Positions 14,845 to 23,209 of a stretch of 58,316 nucleotides of DNA are shown here, piece by piece (position 1 is the stretch's first letter; each line of letters begins with the position of its first letter). Source of the stretch: Phycisphaerales bacterium (GTDB lineage Bacteria > Planctomycetota > Phycisphaerae > Phycisphaerales > UBA1924). Location of the stretch: assembly GCA_020853975.1 (NCBI GenBank), contig JADYXW010000097.1, positions 1 through 58,316 of the forward strand, in the 5' to 3' direction. The notes below the pieces were generated by a model. It saw nothing but the letters and a program-made list of their open reading frames with translations. It ran no database searches and had not been told where the DNA came from. A program made the translations under genes and the position numbers.

Positions 14845-16233
14845 TCAGCCCCTGGGCCCGCGCATGCGTGGGCCGCCCTCGCCGTCGCTCCCTCCCAGGA
14901 AGCCCTGGTAGTTCCGCATCAGCAGGTTGGCCTCGACTCTCTGCAGGAAGTCCATCGTGACGGAGACGACGATCAGCAGCCCGGTTCCGCCCAGGAACTG
15001 CGTAACGCTGTAGTCGATCCCGACGCTCTGGTTCACCACCGAGGGCAGCACCGCGACCATCGCAAGGAACGCCGCGCCGACGTAGGTGATGCGCGTCATC
15101 ACGGCTTCGAGGTACTCCGCCGTGCGTGGTCCCGGGCGCAGCCCCGGGATGAACGAGCCGTGCTCCTTGAGCTGCTTGGACATCTCCTCGGGGTTGAACT
15201 GCACCGTGATCCAGAAGTAGCTGAAGAAGTACACCATGCCGATGTAGAGCACAAGGTACACGAAGTTCCCGGGGTGGAAGCTTCGCTCCAGGAAGTTCGC
15301 GACGTCGAACCACATGCTGGTGGGGTGTGCCTCGGCGATCTTCTTGAGCTGCCCGAAGAGAATGCCCGGGAAGACCATGAGCGAGGAGGCGAAGATGATG
15401 GGCATCACCCCGCCGTGGTTCAGCCGCAGCGGGAGGTAGCTCTTCTGCCCGCCAAAGACCTTCCGTCCGCGGGTGTGCTTGGCCTGCTGCACCAGGATCC
15501 GCCTCTGGGCCACCGTCATGAGCACCGTGCAGGCGATGACCCCCACGAAGCCCGTGATGAGCAGGATGACGCCCATGTAGCCGATGTGGCCCGGCTCACC
15601 CGGGTTGAACTGCGCGATGACGCTGCGGATCGCCTGGGGCATGCCCGCGAGAATGCCCGCCATGATGATCATGGACGCGCCGTTGCCGATGCCGTGCTTG
15701 TCGATCTGCTCGCCCACCCACATCAGGAAGAGACACCCCGCGGTGAGCGTCGAGGTCGCGGTGATCCACCACAGAGGATTGTGCTGGAACTGCGGATAGA
15801 TGAGTCCGTTCTGCCCGAGGAACCCGAGCCAGAAACTGCTCTGCACGAGGCACAGCACCACGCTCACGTAGCGGGTGTACTCCATGATCTTCTGGCGGCC
15901 GGTCGGCCCTTCCTCCTGCAGCTTCTTGATCTGCGGGAGCGCCGTGCCCAGGAGCTGGAAGATGATGCCCGCCGTGATGTACGGCATGATGCCCAGGCCG
16001 AAGATGGTCGAGTGCGCGAGCTGCCCGCCCGAGAGCAGCGAAACAGCGTCCGTCAAACGGCCGAACCAGGAGTCCGCGGCTCCCTGCGTCATGAACTTCT
16101 CGAGCTGCTCGCTGTTGACGCCCGGGATGGGGATCCAGTGGCCGATCCGGAAGACCAGGACCATGGCCAGGGTGAAGAGCACCTTCGAGCGGAGCTCGGG
16201 AACCTTGAAGACGTTGGCGAACGTCTGGAACAT
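14845..16233 (-). CDS. secY: Preprotein translocase subunit SecY
   Basis: SecY is the membrane channel through which Sec-dependent proteins cross or enter the inner membrane. The 462 residues contain ten predicted membrane segments and the family signatures: start MFQTFANVFKVPELRSKVL, RIGHWIPIPGVN, FGLGIMPYITAGIIFQLL (plug region before it), the QQAKHTRGRKVFGGQ cytoplasmic loop and the FNPEEMSKQLKEHG segment with the GLRPGPRTAEYL loop. The C-terminus carries an extra Gly/Arg-rich tail (GGSDGEGGPRMRGPRG). It follows rplO by 110 bases, a gap that contains a terminator-like hairpin, so its expression may be partly uncoupled from the ribosomal genes. Confidence 0.97.
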   Translation of the reverse strand: MFQTFANVFKVPELRSKVLFTLAMVLVFRIGHWIPIPGVNSEQLEKFMTQGAADSWFGRLTDAVSLLSGGQLAHSTIFGLGIMPYITAGIIFQLLGTALPQIKKLQEEGPTGRQKIMEYTRYVSVVLCLVQSSFWLGFLGQNGLIYPQFQHNPLWWITATSTLTAGCLFLMWVGEQIDKHGIGNGASMIIMAGILAGMPQAIRSVIAQFNPGEPGHIGYMGVILLITGFVGVIACTVLMTVAQRRILVQQAKHTRGRKVFGGQKSYLPLRLNHGGVMPIIFASSLMVFPGILFGQLKKIAEAHPTSMWFDVANFLERSFHPGNFVYLVLYIGMVYFFSYFWITVQFNPEEMSKQLKEHGSFIPGLRPGPRTAEYLEAVMTRITYVGAAFLAMVAVLPSVVNQSVGIDYSVTQFLGGTGLLIVVSVTMDFLQRVEANLLMRNYQGFLGGSDGEGGPRMRGPRG

Positions 16234-16280
16234 CGTGCCTCATCCGCACCCGGCACACCGCCGGGCAGTGTTGTGCTTGA

Positions 16281-16313
16281 ACAGAAACCGCCCACGCGCA
16301 GGCCGGGGGCGGT
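16281..16313 (-). terminator. Terminator-like hairpin between rplO and secY
   Basis: On the minus strand ACCGCCC (16313-16307) pairs with GGGCGGT (16293-16287) and the stem is followed by TTTCTGTT. It lies in the 110-base gap before secY. It could terminate some of the transcripts from the ribosomal cluster, reducing secY and downstream expression. Confidence 0.5.
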
Positions 16314-16343
16314 ACGTCGATCAGGGAGATGGTAGGAGGATCG

Positions 16344-16934
16344 TCATTCGGAAGCCTGAGAGGCCGGAGCGGCGGGCTTCTTCCCGCCACGCTTGAGCTT
16401 CTTGGTCAGCTTGGTGGGCTTGGGGTCCTCGCTGTTTCGATCGATCCCGCGCACCCGGTCGCGACGCGTGCCCGTCTCGTTCACAGTGCCGCCCGCGTCC
16501 TCGATGTGCTTGCGGGCCGGACCCGTTACGCGGCTCGCCTCCACCTTCAGCTTCACCTTCAGCGCCTTGTCCTTCCCGAGGTTGCCCAGGATCTTGAGGT
16601 CGCGGCTGTCGTCGCGGATGAGGCCCGCGCCGATCAGGGCGGCGGTGTTCACCTCTCCACCCTTCGCGAAGTTCGGGTGCGACACGATGTCGACCAGGTT
16701 CACAGCCCAGAAGTGGGTCTTGAACGGGGCGTTCGTGAACCCGAACTTCGGGAGACGCCGGAAGTACGGCATCTGACCACCCTCGTGGCCACGCTTGGCG
16801 GCGTAACCGGAGCGGCTGCCCGCGCCCTTGTGACCGCGACCGGACTGCTTGCCGTGGCCCGAACCTTCGCCGCGACCGACGCGCTTGCGCTTACGGTGGC
16901 CCCCGGCAAGGGCGGTGACATCATGGATCATCAT
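16344..16934 (-). CDS. rplO: 50S ribosomal protein L15, extended C-terminus
   Basis: L15 is a large-subunit assembly protein. The 196-residue product shows the glycine-rich N-terminal half typical of the family (RVGRGEGSGHGKQSGRGHKG, then SGYAAKRGHEGGQMPYFRR and LPKFGFTN), and the C-terminal ILGNLGKDKALKVK segment. Usual length is about 145; the extra 45 residues are a Lys-rich tail with PTKLTKKLKRGGKKPAAP. Two ATGs open the frame (16934 and 16931) and cannot be told apart. It follows rpsE by 59 bases with no rpmD (L30) between them, as seen in several lineages that lack L30. Confidence 0.95.
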   Translation of the reverse strand: MMIHDVTALAGGHRKRKRVGRGEGSGHGKQSGRGHKGAGSRSGYAAKRGHEGGQMPYFRRLPKFGFTNAPFKTHFWAVNLVDIVSHPNFAKGGEVNTAALIGAGLIRDDSRDLKILGNLGKDKALKVKLKVEASRVTGPARKHIEDAGGTVNETGTRRDRVRGIDRNSEDPKPTKLTKKLKRGGKKPAAPASQASE

Positions 16935-16993
16935 GGCTGGGAACTCCGATCAGTCGCGGCGTGCGCCGCGGTTGTGCGTGTGAAACTCTGCCG

Positions 16994-17695
16994 TCATGCC
17001 TTCGGAGCGGGCGCGGGCTGAGCCTCGCCCCCACCACTCCCGCCGCCACCACCACCTTCGCCGCCGCGGTCACGCCGCGGACGCCCACGACCCCCGCGGC
17101 CCTTGCGATCGTCGCCAACCGTGTTGACCGGGCCCTTGACCTTCGGTCCCTTGGAAGCGACGGGCATGAACTTCTTGCCGCGCTCGATCTTGGACTCGAT
17201 GACCGTGGCCCCCAGGTTCTGGCCCCGGAGGTTGCCCACCGTGGCGCCCGGGCGGAGCTTGCTCAGGCCCTCGAAGACCGCCTTGACGACGTTCTTCTTG
17301 TTGGTAGAGCCGTAGCACTTGGTCAGGCAGTCCGTGACACCCGCGATCTCGAGGATCGCGCGGACCGTGCCGCCCGCGACGACGCCCGTGCCGGGCGCCG
17401 CGGGGATGAGCCTGACCTTGCTGGAGGAGTACGCGCCCTCGACCTCGTGCGGGATCGTCCCGCCCATGATCGGCATGGACCGCATGTCGCGCTTCGCGTA
17501 CTTCTGGGCCTTCTCGACCGCGGAAGGAACCTCCGGGCTCTTCGCGTAGCCCATGCCGACGCGGCCCTTGCGGTCCCCCACGATCACGAGGGCCCCGAAC
17601 TGGAAGCGGCGACCGCCCTTCACCGTCGCGCTCGAGCGAAGGACCGCGACCGTGTTGGACTCGATGTGGCTGCTCTGATCGATGATCTCAGTCAT
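16994..17695 (-). CDS. rpsE: 30S ribosomal protein S5, Gly/Arg-rich tail
   Basis: S5 helps shape the mRNA entry site and decoding accuracy. The 233 residues begin MTEIIDQSSHIESNTVAVLR; the double-strand RNA-binding fold (TVKGGRRFQFGALVIVGD, GRVGMGYAKSPEVPSAVEKA) and the C-terminal fold (PAAPGTGVVAGGTVRAILE, GVTDCLTKCYGSTNKKNVVK) are complete. A tail of about 45 residues follows with RGGRGRPRRDRGGEGGG, unusual in bacteria and likely disordered and RNA-binding. The gene lies 15 bases after rplR, the standard order. Confidence 0.96.
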   Translation of the reverse strand: MTEIIDQSSHIESNTVAVLRSSATVKGGRRFQFGALVIVGDRKGRVGMGYAKSPEVPSAVEKAQKYAKRDMRSMPIMGGTIPHEVEGAYSSSKVRLIPAAPGTGVVAGGTVRAILEIAGVTDCLTKCYGSTNKKNVVKAVFEGLSKLRPGATVGNLRGQNLGATVIESKIERGKKFMPVASKGPKVKGPVNTVGDDRKGRGGRGRPRRDRGGEGGGGGGSGGGEAQPAPAPKA

Positions 17696-17710
17696 TGCTG
17701 TCTCTTTGCG

Positions 17711-18073
17711 TTAGAACTTCAGGCCGCCCTCGCGGGCGCCGTCGGCGAGCGCCTTCACGCGCCCGTGGAACTTGAATCCGCCACGATCGAACACCACCGC
17801 GTCGACGCCGGCCTTCTTCGCACGCTCCGCGAGCGCCTTGCCCACGGCCTTCGCCGCCGCCGCATTGCCCGTCTTCTCGAGCTTCAGCGACTTCTCCACG
17901 GTGGACGCCGCGGCGAGGGTCTTCCCGTTCAGATCGTTGATGACCTGGGCGTACATGTGCGAGAGGGACTTGAAGACGGCCAGACGGGGCTTGTCGGTCA
18001 TCCCCATGACGCGCTTGCGGATGCCGATCCGCCGCCGCGAGCGCCTGAGGGTCTTGGCTGAGTGCTTGTTCAT
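17711..18073 (-). CDS. rplR: 50S ribosomal protein L18
   Basis: L18 binds 5S rRNA and anchors it in the central protuberance. The 120-residue product is of standard length with a basic start ([20 protein letters not shown]) and the conserved [28 protein letters not shown] and [20 protein letters not shown] stretches. It follows rplF by 20 bases and precedes rpsE by 15. Confidence 0.96.
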   Translation of the reverse strand: MNKHSAKTLRRSRRRIGIRKRVMGMTDKPRLAVFKSLSHMYAQVINDLNGKTLAAASTVEKSLKLEKTGNAAAAKAVGKALAERAKKAGVDAVVFDRGGFKFHGRVKALADGAREGGLKF

Positions 18074-18093
18074 GAGGCTCGATCTCCCTGGGC

Positions 18094-18648
18094 TTAGGCG
18101 CCGAACTGCTTGCCCTGCTTGCGCTTGATCGTTTCTTCGACGTACTTGATACCCTTGCCGTTGTAGGGCTCAGGCTTGCGCTTGGCCCGCACGCCGCTCA
18201 CGAACTGCCCCACGAGCTGGCGGTCCGGTCCGGCGACCTTGATGAACTGCTTGTCGACCGTCACCGTCAGCCCCGCGGGGATGTCCACCACGATGGGGTT
18301 CGCGAAGCCGACCGTGACCTTCAGCGTCTTCCCGGCGATCGCGGCGGTCCAGCCGACACCCACGACCTCGAGCTGACGCTCGAAGCCCTTGGCCACGCCC
18401 TCGATCATGTTGCGGAGCAGCGCCCGGGTGGTGCCCCAGTACGCGCTGCAGCGCTTGTCGTCGGCGCTGAAGCCCTTCGCGAGCGCCACGCTCACGGACT
18501 TCCCGTCCGCGCCCGTCGCCACCACGACCTCGGGCCGGTGCTTCATGCTGAGCGAGCCCTTGGGGCCCTCGACCTTGACCGACCCGTCCTTGACGGCGAT
18601 CTTCACGCCGGAGGGGACCTCAACTGGCTTCTTACCGATACGAGACAT
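18094..18648 (-). CDS. rplF: 50S ribosomal protein L6
   Basis: L6 sits near the sarcin-ricin loop and elongation factor binding site. From the ATG at 18648 the protein has 184 residues and opens [17 protein letters not shown]; an in-frame upstream start would add nine residues, but AAGGAG stands seven bases before the chosen ATG. The second domain shows [22 protein letters not shown] and the end has the family signature [21 protein letters not shown]. Two repeated alpha/beta folds of the family are complete. Confidence 0.96.
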   Translation of the reverse strand: MSRIGKKPVEVPSGVKIAVKDGSVKVEGPKGSLSMKHRPEVVVATGADGKSVSVALAKGFSADDKRCSAYWGTTRALLRNMIEGVAKGFERQLEVVGVGWTAAIAGKTLKVTVGFANPIVVDIPAGLTVTVDKQFIKVAGPDRQLVGQFVSGVRAKRKPEPYNGKGIKYVEETIKRKQGKQFGA

Positions 18649-18708
18649 CTGAAACTCCTTGAGCGTGAGGCTCACCCGCGCGTCCCGCGGGGCTTCCGCT
18701 GGTACTGA

Positions 18709-19107
18709 TCACTCGATGACGCAGAGAAGCTCCCCGCCGATGCGGTCCTGACGCGCCCTGCGGTCGCTGAGCACGCCCTTGCTGGTTGAGACGATCGCGA
18801 TGCCCAGCCCCTGCAGCGGGCGGGGGAGCTCGTCGACCGAGGCGTAGACGCGCCGGCCGGGCTTGCTCTGCCTGGTCAGGGAGTGCAGGATGGCCTCCCC
18901 ACCCGGCCCGTAGCGGAGCCGGATGCGGATCTGCCCCTGGCGCCCGTCCTCGACCAGGTCGAAGGAGTCGATGTAGCCCTCGTCCTTCAGAACGGAGGCG
19001 ATGCCCCTGCACACCTTGGTGTTGATGACGTTGACGGACTTGGCCTTGTTGCGGGCCGCGTTGCGGATCCGAGTCAGCATGTCCGCGATTGGATCACCGA
19101 TCGCCAT
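18709..19107 (-). CDS. rpsH: 30S ribosomal protein S8
   Basis: S8 is a primary 16S rRNA-binding assembly protein; in some bacteria it also represses the spc operon by binding its own mRNA. The 132 residues begin MAIGDPIADMLTRIRNAARN and contain LKDEGYIDSF, SLTRQSKPGRRVYA and the IVSTSKGVLSDRRAR end signature. The frame is open 54 codons further upstream through rpsN, but the ATG at 19107 matches the family start. The 60-base gap before rplF shows no obvious S8-type stem. Confidence 0.96.
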   Translation of the reverse strand: MAIGDPIADMLTRIRNAARNKAKSVNVINTKVCRGIASVLKDEGYIDSFDLVEDGRQGQIRIRLRYGPGGEAILHSLTRQSKPGRRVYASVDELPRPLQGLGIAIVSTSKGVLSDRRARQDRIGGELLCVIE

Positions 19108-19151
19108 GATTGATTCCTCGTGCGTTTGCTCGTGGGGTTCTGAGGGAAGGC

Positions 19152-19337
19152 TTACCAGCTCGCCTTGCGCATGCCGGGGATCTTCCCTTCGAGCGCGAGC
19201 TTGCGGAGCATGATGCGGGAGATACGGAACTTGCGGTACACGCCGTGGGCGCGGCCGGTCAGCTCGCACCGCCGCACGGTGCGGGTGCTGAACTTGGGCT
19301 TCCGGCGGCTCTTGGCCATCTGTGCTTTGGTCGTCAT
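19152..19337 (-). CDS. rpsN: 30S ribosomal protein S14, short form with degraded zinc site
   Basis: S14 binds 16S rRNA in the head of the small subunit. This 61-residue protein is of the short type, whose usual form carries two CxxC pairs for zinc. Here the first pair reads [10 protein letters not shown] and the second SRIM, so only one of the four cysteines survives and zinc binding is not expected. The rest is typical: [27 protein letters not shown]. Short proteins without the cysteines occur in other bacteria as zinc-independent versions. A second ATG at 19319 could also start the protein. Confidence 0.95.
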   Translation of the reverse strand: MTTKAQMAKSRRKPKFSTRTVRRCELTGRAHGVYRKFRISRIMLRKLALEGKIPGMRKASW

Positions 19338-19355
19338 GGGCTTCGTGCTCCGGGC

Positions 19356-20057
19356 TTACTTCTGGTCGGGCTTGCGGAAGGGCATTCCGAGCTGCTCAAG
19401 GACGAACTTGCTTCTCTCGGGGTTGGAGTTGGAGAAGACGAAGTTGATGTGCATGCCGTGCGTGAACGTCACGTCGGCCATGTTGATCTCGGGGAACACG
19501 CCCTGCTCCGTCAGCCCCATCGCGTAGTTGCCCTGGCGGTCGAACGCCTTGTCGGGCAGCCCGCGGAAGTCCTTGATACGCGGGGCGGTCAGGTTGATCA
19601 GGCGGTCCAGGAAGTGCCACATGCGGTCGCGCCGCATCGTCACCATCGCGGACGCCTCGTACCCGGCGCGGAGCTTGAAGTTCGACACGCTCTTGCGGGC
19701 CTTCACCACCACCGGCTTCTGCCCCGTGATCGTGGTGATCGTGTCGATCACGGTCTGGCGCTTGTCCGGCGGGATCTTCGTCCCCTCCAGGTGCCGGCCC
19801 ATGTTGATGTTCACGACGATCTTCTGAAGCCGGGGCTGCGCCAGCCGGTTCTTCTCGCCGAACTTCTCGGCGAACGCCGGACGCACCTTCTGGTCAAACG
19901 CGACCATCAGGCGGGGCGGCACGCGCGGGCCGGACGGGGCGTCACCATCATCCACGGCGTGCTTCTTCGCCGGGGCCTTCTTCGCACCCTGCGCCTTGCC
20001 GGCCTTTTCGGCCTTCGCGGCGTGCTCGGGCTTCTTCTGTTCGGGGTCCTTCGACAT
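19356..20057 (-). CDS. rplE: 50S ribosomal protein L5 with lysine-rich N-terminal extension
   Basis: L5 binds 5S rRNA and contacts S13 at the subunit interface. The core from about residue 50 is typical: QKIVVNINMGRHLEG, TGQKPVVVKARKSVSNFKLR, RDRMWHFLDRLINLTAPRIK, DFRGL and a C-terminal HGMHINFVFSNSN. In front is an extra stretch of about 48 residues rich in Lys, Ala and Glu (MSKDPEQKKPEHAAKAEKAG) that most L5 proteins lack. The ATG at 20057 lies 40 bases after rplX and no better start exists closer to the core. Confidence 0.95.
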   Translation of the reverse strand: MSKDPEQKKPEHAAKAEKAGKAQGAKKAPAKKHAVDDGDAPSGPRVPPRLMVAFDQKVRPAFAEKFGEKNRLAQPRLQKIVVNINMGRHLEGTKIPPDKRQTVIDTITTITGQKPVVVKARKSVSNFKLRAGYEASAMVTMRRDRMWHFLDRLINLTAPRIKDFRGLPDKAFDRQGNYAMGLTEQGVFPEINMADVTFTHGMHINFVFSNSNPERSKFVLEQLGMPFRKPDQK

Positions 20058-20097
20058 GGTTCAAACTCGCTGATTGCCCGGGGTTCCGGGGTGGGGA

Positions 20098-20448
20098 CTA
20101 CTTCTTCTTGCCCTTGGAGCCGCGGACGACGGACAGGACCTTCAGCTCCTTGCCCTCGCGACGCGCGACGCGCACCTTGCTGCCGTCCTTCTCCGTCCGG
20201 AAGCCAACGCGGACGGGCTTCCCGTCGACCACGGGGTTCACCTTGCTGATCCGGATCGGCGCTTCCTTCGTGATCACACCGCCCTGCGGGTTGGCCTGCG
20301 AGGGCTTCAGGTTCTTCGTGACCAGGTTCAGGCCCTTGAGATAGACCAGCCCCTTGTCGGGCATGACCTTCATGACCTCGCCGACCTGACCCTTCAGGTC
20401 GCCGGACCTGACCATCACAGTGTCGCCTTTTCGAACATGCGCGGGCAT
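20098..20448 (-). CDS. rplX: 50S ribosomal protein L24
   Basis: L24 starts large-subunit assembly by binding domain I of 23S rRNA. The 116-residue product begins MPAHVRKGDTVMVRSGDLKG, a KOW motif, and continues with the conserved GLNLVTKNLKPSQANPQGGV and EAPIRISKVNPV. A basic end (VVRGSKGKKK) closes it. It follows rplN by 22 bases and precedes rplE by 40. Confidence 0.96.
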   Translation of the reverse strand: MPAHVRKGDTVMVRSGDLKGQVGEVMKVMPDKGLVYLKGLNLVTKNLKPSQANPQGGVITKEAPIRISKVNPVVDGKPVRVGFRTEKDGSKVRVARREGKELKVLSVVRGSKGKKK

Positions 20449-20470
20449 TGCAGACTCCTCTGAGCGGACT

Positions 20471-20857
20471 TCAGACGACCTCGGAAGCCAGGGACACGAT
20501 CTTCATGTAGTTCTTCTCACGCAGCTCGCGGGCGACAGGCCCGAAGATGCGGGTGCCCTTGGGGTTCCCGTCGTCCTGGATAAGCACGACGGCGTTGCTG
20601 TCGAACTTCACGTACGAGCCGTCGGGACGGCGCGTCGCCTTCGTGGTGCGGATCACCACCGCCTTGTGCTTGTCGCCAGGCTTCACGTCGGCCCCGGGCA
20701 GCGCCTTCTTGATCGACACGAACACGCGATCGCCCACGTTCGCGACCCGGCGGGTGAACTTCCCGCTCGCGGTCGACCCGCCGTACACGCGGATGACGTA
20801 GGCGATCTTCGCCCCCGAGTTGTCCGCGACTTCACAGCGTGTTTCTTGTTGCAGCAT
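20471..20857 (-). CDS. rplN: 50S ribosomal protein L14
   Basis: L14 forms part of the subunit interface bridge and binds 23S rRNA. The 128-residue product has the family signatures [78 protein letters not shown] and [20 protein letters not shown]. The start MLQQET is standard in length. It follows rpsQ by 30 bases. Confidence 0.97.
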   Translation of the reverse strand: MLQQETRCEVADNSGAKIAYVIRVYGGSTASGKFTRRVANVGDRVFVSIKKALPGADVKPGDKHKAVVIRTTKATRRPDGSYVKFDSNAVVLIQDDGNPKGTRIFGPVARELREKNYMKIVSLASEVV

Positions 20858-20887
20858 GGCTTGGCACCTCGGGCCGACGGCCCCGGA

Positions 20888-21220
20888 TTACTGGATTTCC
20901 TTGACGCTCGCGACCGCCGCGGCGGTCTCGGCGCGCTTCTCGACGATCCGCACGAGCGTCCAGAACTTGGTCTTGCTCATCGGGCGGCACGGCGCCACCT
21001 CCACCACATCCCCCGTCCGCGCCTGGTTGTTCTCGTCGTGGACCTGGAGAATCGTCCGCCGGCGAACGTACTTCCCGTACTTGGGGTGCATCGCCGAATA
21101 GCTCACAACGACCCGACGGGTCTTGCTGCGCTTGTCCGATTCGACCACGCCGGTCCGAGTGCCCTTGGCGGCCTCTGCGGCGGGCGACGCGGGAGTCTTG
21201 CTGGTGTTCTTGGTGGGCAT
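20888..21220 (-). CDS. rpsQ: 30S ribosomal protein S17
   Basis: S17 is a primary 16S rRNA-binding protein with an OB fold. The 110 residues carry the core RTGVVESDKRSKTRRVVVS, HPKYGKYVRRRTILQVHDE, GDVVEVAPCRPMSKTKFW and LVRIVEKR. An N-terminal Ala/Thr/Lys stretch of about 20 residues and a short C-terminal Ala/Val tail make it longer than the typical 85. It follows rpmC by 21 bases. Confidence 0.96.
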   Translation of the reverse strand: MPTKNTSKTPASPAAEAAKGTRTGVVESDKRSKTRRVVVSYSAMHPKYGKYVRRRTILQVHDENNQARTGDVVEVAPCRPMSKTKFWTLVRIVEKRAETAAAVASVKEIQ

Positions 21221-21241
21221 GTGTGCTTGCTCGCTTCTGGA

Positions 21242-21439
21242 TCAGGCCTTGGCCCGGGTGCGCCGGGTCTGCTCGGTCAGCAGCCGGGCGATGTCCTTGC
21301 GGAGCTTCCCGAACTTGCTGGTGTCCTCGACCTTCTGCGTGACCACCTGCGACCGGAGGTCGAACAGGTCCGTCCGCAGCTTCTTCAGTTCAAGGGCGAG
21401 CTCCGGGTCGCCCATCTTGTGTACTTCCTTCGCGTTCAT
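21242..21439 (-). CDS. rpmC: 50S ribosomal protein L29
   Basis: L29 is a two-helix protein near the tunnel exit, part of the docking site for nascent-chain factors. The 65 residues show MNAKEVHKMGDPELALELKK, LRTDLFDLRSQVVTQKVED and LRKDIARLLTEQTRR, the latter being the family's 'IKKDIARILTxLxER' signature. Standard length. It sits 21 bases after rplP. Confidence 0.95.
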   Translation of the reverse strand: MNAKEVHKMGDPELALELKKLRTDLFDLRSQVVTQKVEDTSKFGKLRKDIARLLTEQTRRTRAKA

Positions 21440-21460
21440 CTTCGACGCTCCTTGCAGAAC

Positions 21461-21880
21461 TCAGACCCTGACCCGGCGACCGATGAACCGGCAGCGAACG
21501 GGCATCTTCATCGCCACGCGCAGCAGCGCCAGCTTCGCCGTCGCCTCCGGCACGCCCGCGATCTCGAACAGCATCGTGCCCGGCTTCACGCGCGCCGCCC
21601 AGTACTCCACCTCGGCCTTGCCCGTTCCCATTCGCGTCTCCAACGGCTTCTTGGAGATCGGCTTGTCCGGGAAGATCCGGATGAACAGCTTGCCCTCGCG
21701 CTTCAGGAAGTGCTGGCAGGAGATGCGGCCCGCCTCGATCACGTTCCCCGGCAGCCAGCAACCCTCGAGCGCCTGCAGGCCGAAGTCGCCGTACGCGACG
21801 TAGTTGCCCTTGGTCGCCTTCCGGGGACGGACCCGCCGCATCTCCTTGCGGAACTTCACTCGCTTTGGCATCAGCGCCAT
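21461..21880 (-). CDS. rplP: 50S ribosomal protein L16
   Basis: L16 helps position tRNA in the A site. The 139-residue product opens MALMPKRVKFRKEMRRVRPR and carries GNYVAYGDFGLQALEGCWL, EAGRISCQHFLKREGKLFIR, FPDKPISKKPLETRMGTGK and WAARVKPGTMLFEIAGVPE, all close to consensus. Length is standard. It lies 44 bases after rpsC. Confidence 0.97.
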   Translation of the reverse strand: MALMPKRVKFRKEMRRVRPRKATKGNYVAYGDFGLQALEGCWLPGNVIEAGRISCQHFLKREGKLFIRIFPDKPISKKPLETRMGTGKAEVEYWAARVKPGTMLFEIAGVPEATAKLALLRVAMKMPVRCRFIGRRVRV

Positions 21881-21924
21881 CGATCACACTCCTGCGGGCC
21901 CTGGCCCCGCGCAACCTTCCAAAC

Positions 21925-22626
21925 TCAGCGACGCCCGCGGGCACGTGCACGCCCGCCCGCCGCGTTCGACTCTTCCTCGGTACGCTCGGTCGTGTACTCG
22001 CCCTTGTAGATCCACACCTTGACGCCGATCGCGCCGTAGGTCGTGAAGGCCTCCGCCGTCCCGTAGTCGATGTGCGCCTGCAGCGTCGACAGGGGCAGCG
22101 AGCCCAGCCTCACCTCCAGCACGCGGGCCAGCTCGGCCCCGCCCAGGCGACCGCTGATGCGGATCTTGATGCCCTTGGCTCCGGCGTTCATCGCCGCCTC
22201 GGCCTTCATCTTCACCACGCGACGGAACGAGCCCCGCTTCGCGAGCTGCTCGGCGACCGACTCGCCCACAAGCTTCGCGTCCAGGTCCGCGTTCTTGATC
22301 TCGATGATCGAGATCGCGACCTTGCGGCCCGTCATGTACTGCAGCTCCTCCGTCATCCGCTCGACCTCGGCGCCCTTCGGCCCGATCACCAGCCCCGGCC
22401 TGGCGGTCTTGATGATGATCTTGAGCTCCTCACGCGTGCGCTCGATGTGCACGTCCGACACCGCGGCGTTTGGTGGCCTGCGGTTCAGCCGCTTGTCCAG
22501 CCACTTGCGGATCTTCTCGTCCTCGACGAGCAGCTCCCCGTACAGAGCCTTGGGCGCGTACCACCGGCTCTTGTGAGCCTCCGTGATCCCGAGCCGCAGA
22601 CCGAATGGATGCGTCTTCTGTCCCAT
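21925..22626 (-). CDS. rpsC: 30S ribosomal protein S3
   Basis: S3 forms the mRNA entry channel and has a KH domain. From the ATG at 22626 the 233 residues start MGQKTHPFGLRLGITEAHKS; KH signature VIGPKGAEVERMTEEL, then ISIIEIKNADLDAKLVGESV, GSFRRVVKMKAEAAMNAG and AHIDYGTAEAFTTYGAIGVK and the WIYKGE end. The frame is open 28 codons upstream through the end of rplV, but the ATG with the GQKTHPxGxR start is certain. A short basic tail ends in GGRARARGRR. Confidence 0.97.
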   Translation of the reverse strand: MGQKTHPFGLRLGITEAHKSRWYAPKALYGELLVEDEKIRKWLDKRLNRRPPNAAVSDVHIERTREELKIIIKTARPGLVIGPKGAEVERMTEELQYMTGRKVAISIIEIKNADLDAKLVGESVAEQLAKRGSFRRVVKMKAEAAMNAGAKGIKIRISGRLGGAELARVLEVRLGSLPLSTLQAHIDYGTAEAFTTYGAIGVKVWIYKGEYTTERTEEESNAAGGRARARGRR

Positions 22627-22633
22627 GGGTGGT

Positions 22634-23188
22634 TCAGGCCTTCGCGGCGCGCTCCTCGACACTGATGGTGATGTGGGAAAGGGGCTTGAGGATCGGGTGC
22701 GCCCGACCACGGTCCTTGGGCTGGAAACGCTTGATCACCGCCGCGTTGTCCACGCGGCTCTCGGCCACGAACAGCCGGGTGATGTCGCACTCGCTCTGCT
22801 CCGCGTCCGCGATCGCGGCGTTCAGGCACTTCTTCACGTTCACCGCGGCACGCTTCGTCGTGAACGTCAGGAGGTTCAGCGCCTGGTCCACGTTCTTGCC
22901 ACGGATCATGTCCGTGACCAGACGGGCCTTGCGCGGGCTCCCCCGGTGGTGCCGGACCTCGCTCGTGAAGGCCACCAGCTCCTTCGGGTTCGTCCGCAGC
23001 GCCTCTGCGATCTGCCGAACCATCTTCGCCTTGCAGCGGGGGTGGTCGCGATCCGCCATCCAGTTGTTCAGCGACCGCAGCGCGTCCTTCGCGTCCAGGC
23101 CCGGCTGGGCGAGCTGGTCGGCGAGCTGCTGCGCGGTCACGCCCGCGTTCTTCATCGCCTTCTCAAGTTTGTTGCCTCGGATCTTCAC
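22634..23188 (-). CDS. rplV: 50S ribosomal protein L22 with N-terminal XRE-like helix-turn-helix domain
   Basis: L22 lines the exit tunnel and contacts all 23S rRNA domains. The L22 core begins only at about residue 72 (SEVRHHRGSPRKARLVTDMI, RGKNVDQALNLL, KRAAVNVKKCLNAAIADAE, FQPKDRGRAHPILKPLSHIT). The first 70 residues, from a GTG at 23188 with GAGGAA before it, are not part of any normal L22 (usual length about 110; here 184). They look like an XRE/Cro-type helix-turn-helix: LEKAMKNAGVTAQQLADQL, then LRSLNNWMADRDHPRCKAKM, then VRQIAEALRTNPKELVAF. Helix lengths and the W at the recognition-helix end fit that fold. It could bind rRNA, or RNA/DNA for regulation; no experiment speaks to it. Order rpsS-rplV-rpsC is standard. 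Confidence 0.92.
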   Translation of the reverse strand: MKIRGNKLEKAMKNAGVTAQQLADQLAQPGLDAKDALRSLNNWMADRDHPRCKAKMVRQIAEALRTNPKELVAFTSEVRHHRGSPRKARLVTDMIRGKNVDQALNLLTFTTKRAAVNVKKCLNAAIADAEQSECDITRLFVAESRVDNAAVIKRFQPKDRGRAHPILKPLSHITISVEERAAKA

Positions 23189-23209
23189 GGGTGGTTCCTC
23201 GTGTGGTGC

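Noticed and set aside
20420..22009. A 529-residue plus-strand frame across rplN, rpsQ, rpmC and rplP
   Set aside because: It is the antisense of four certain ribosomal protein genes and has the typical shadow composition.
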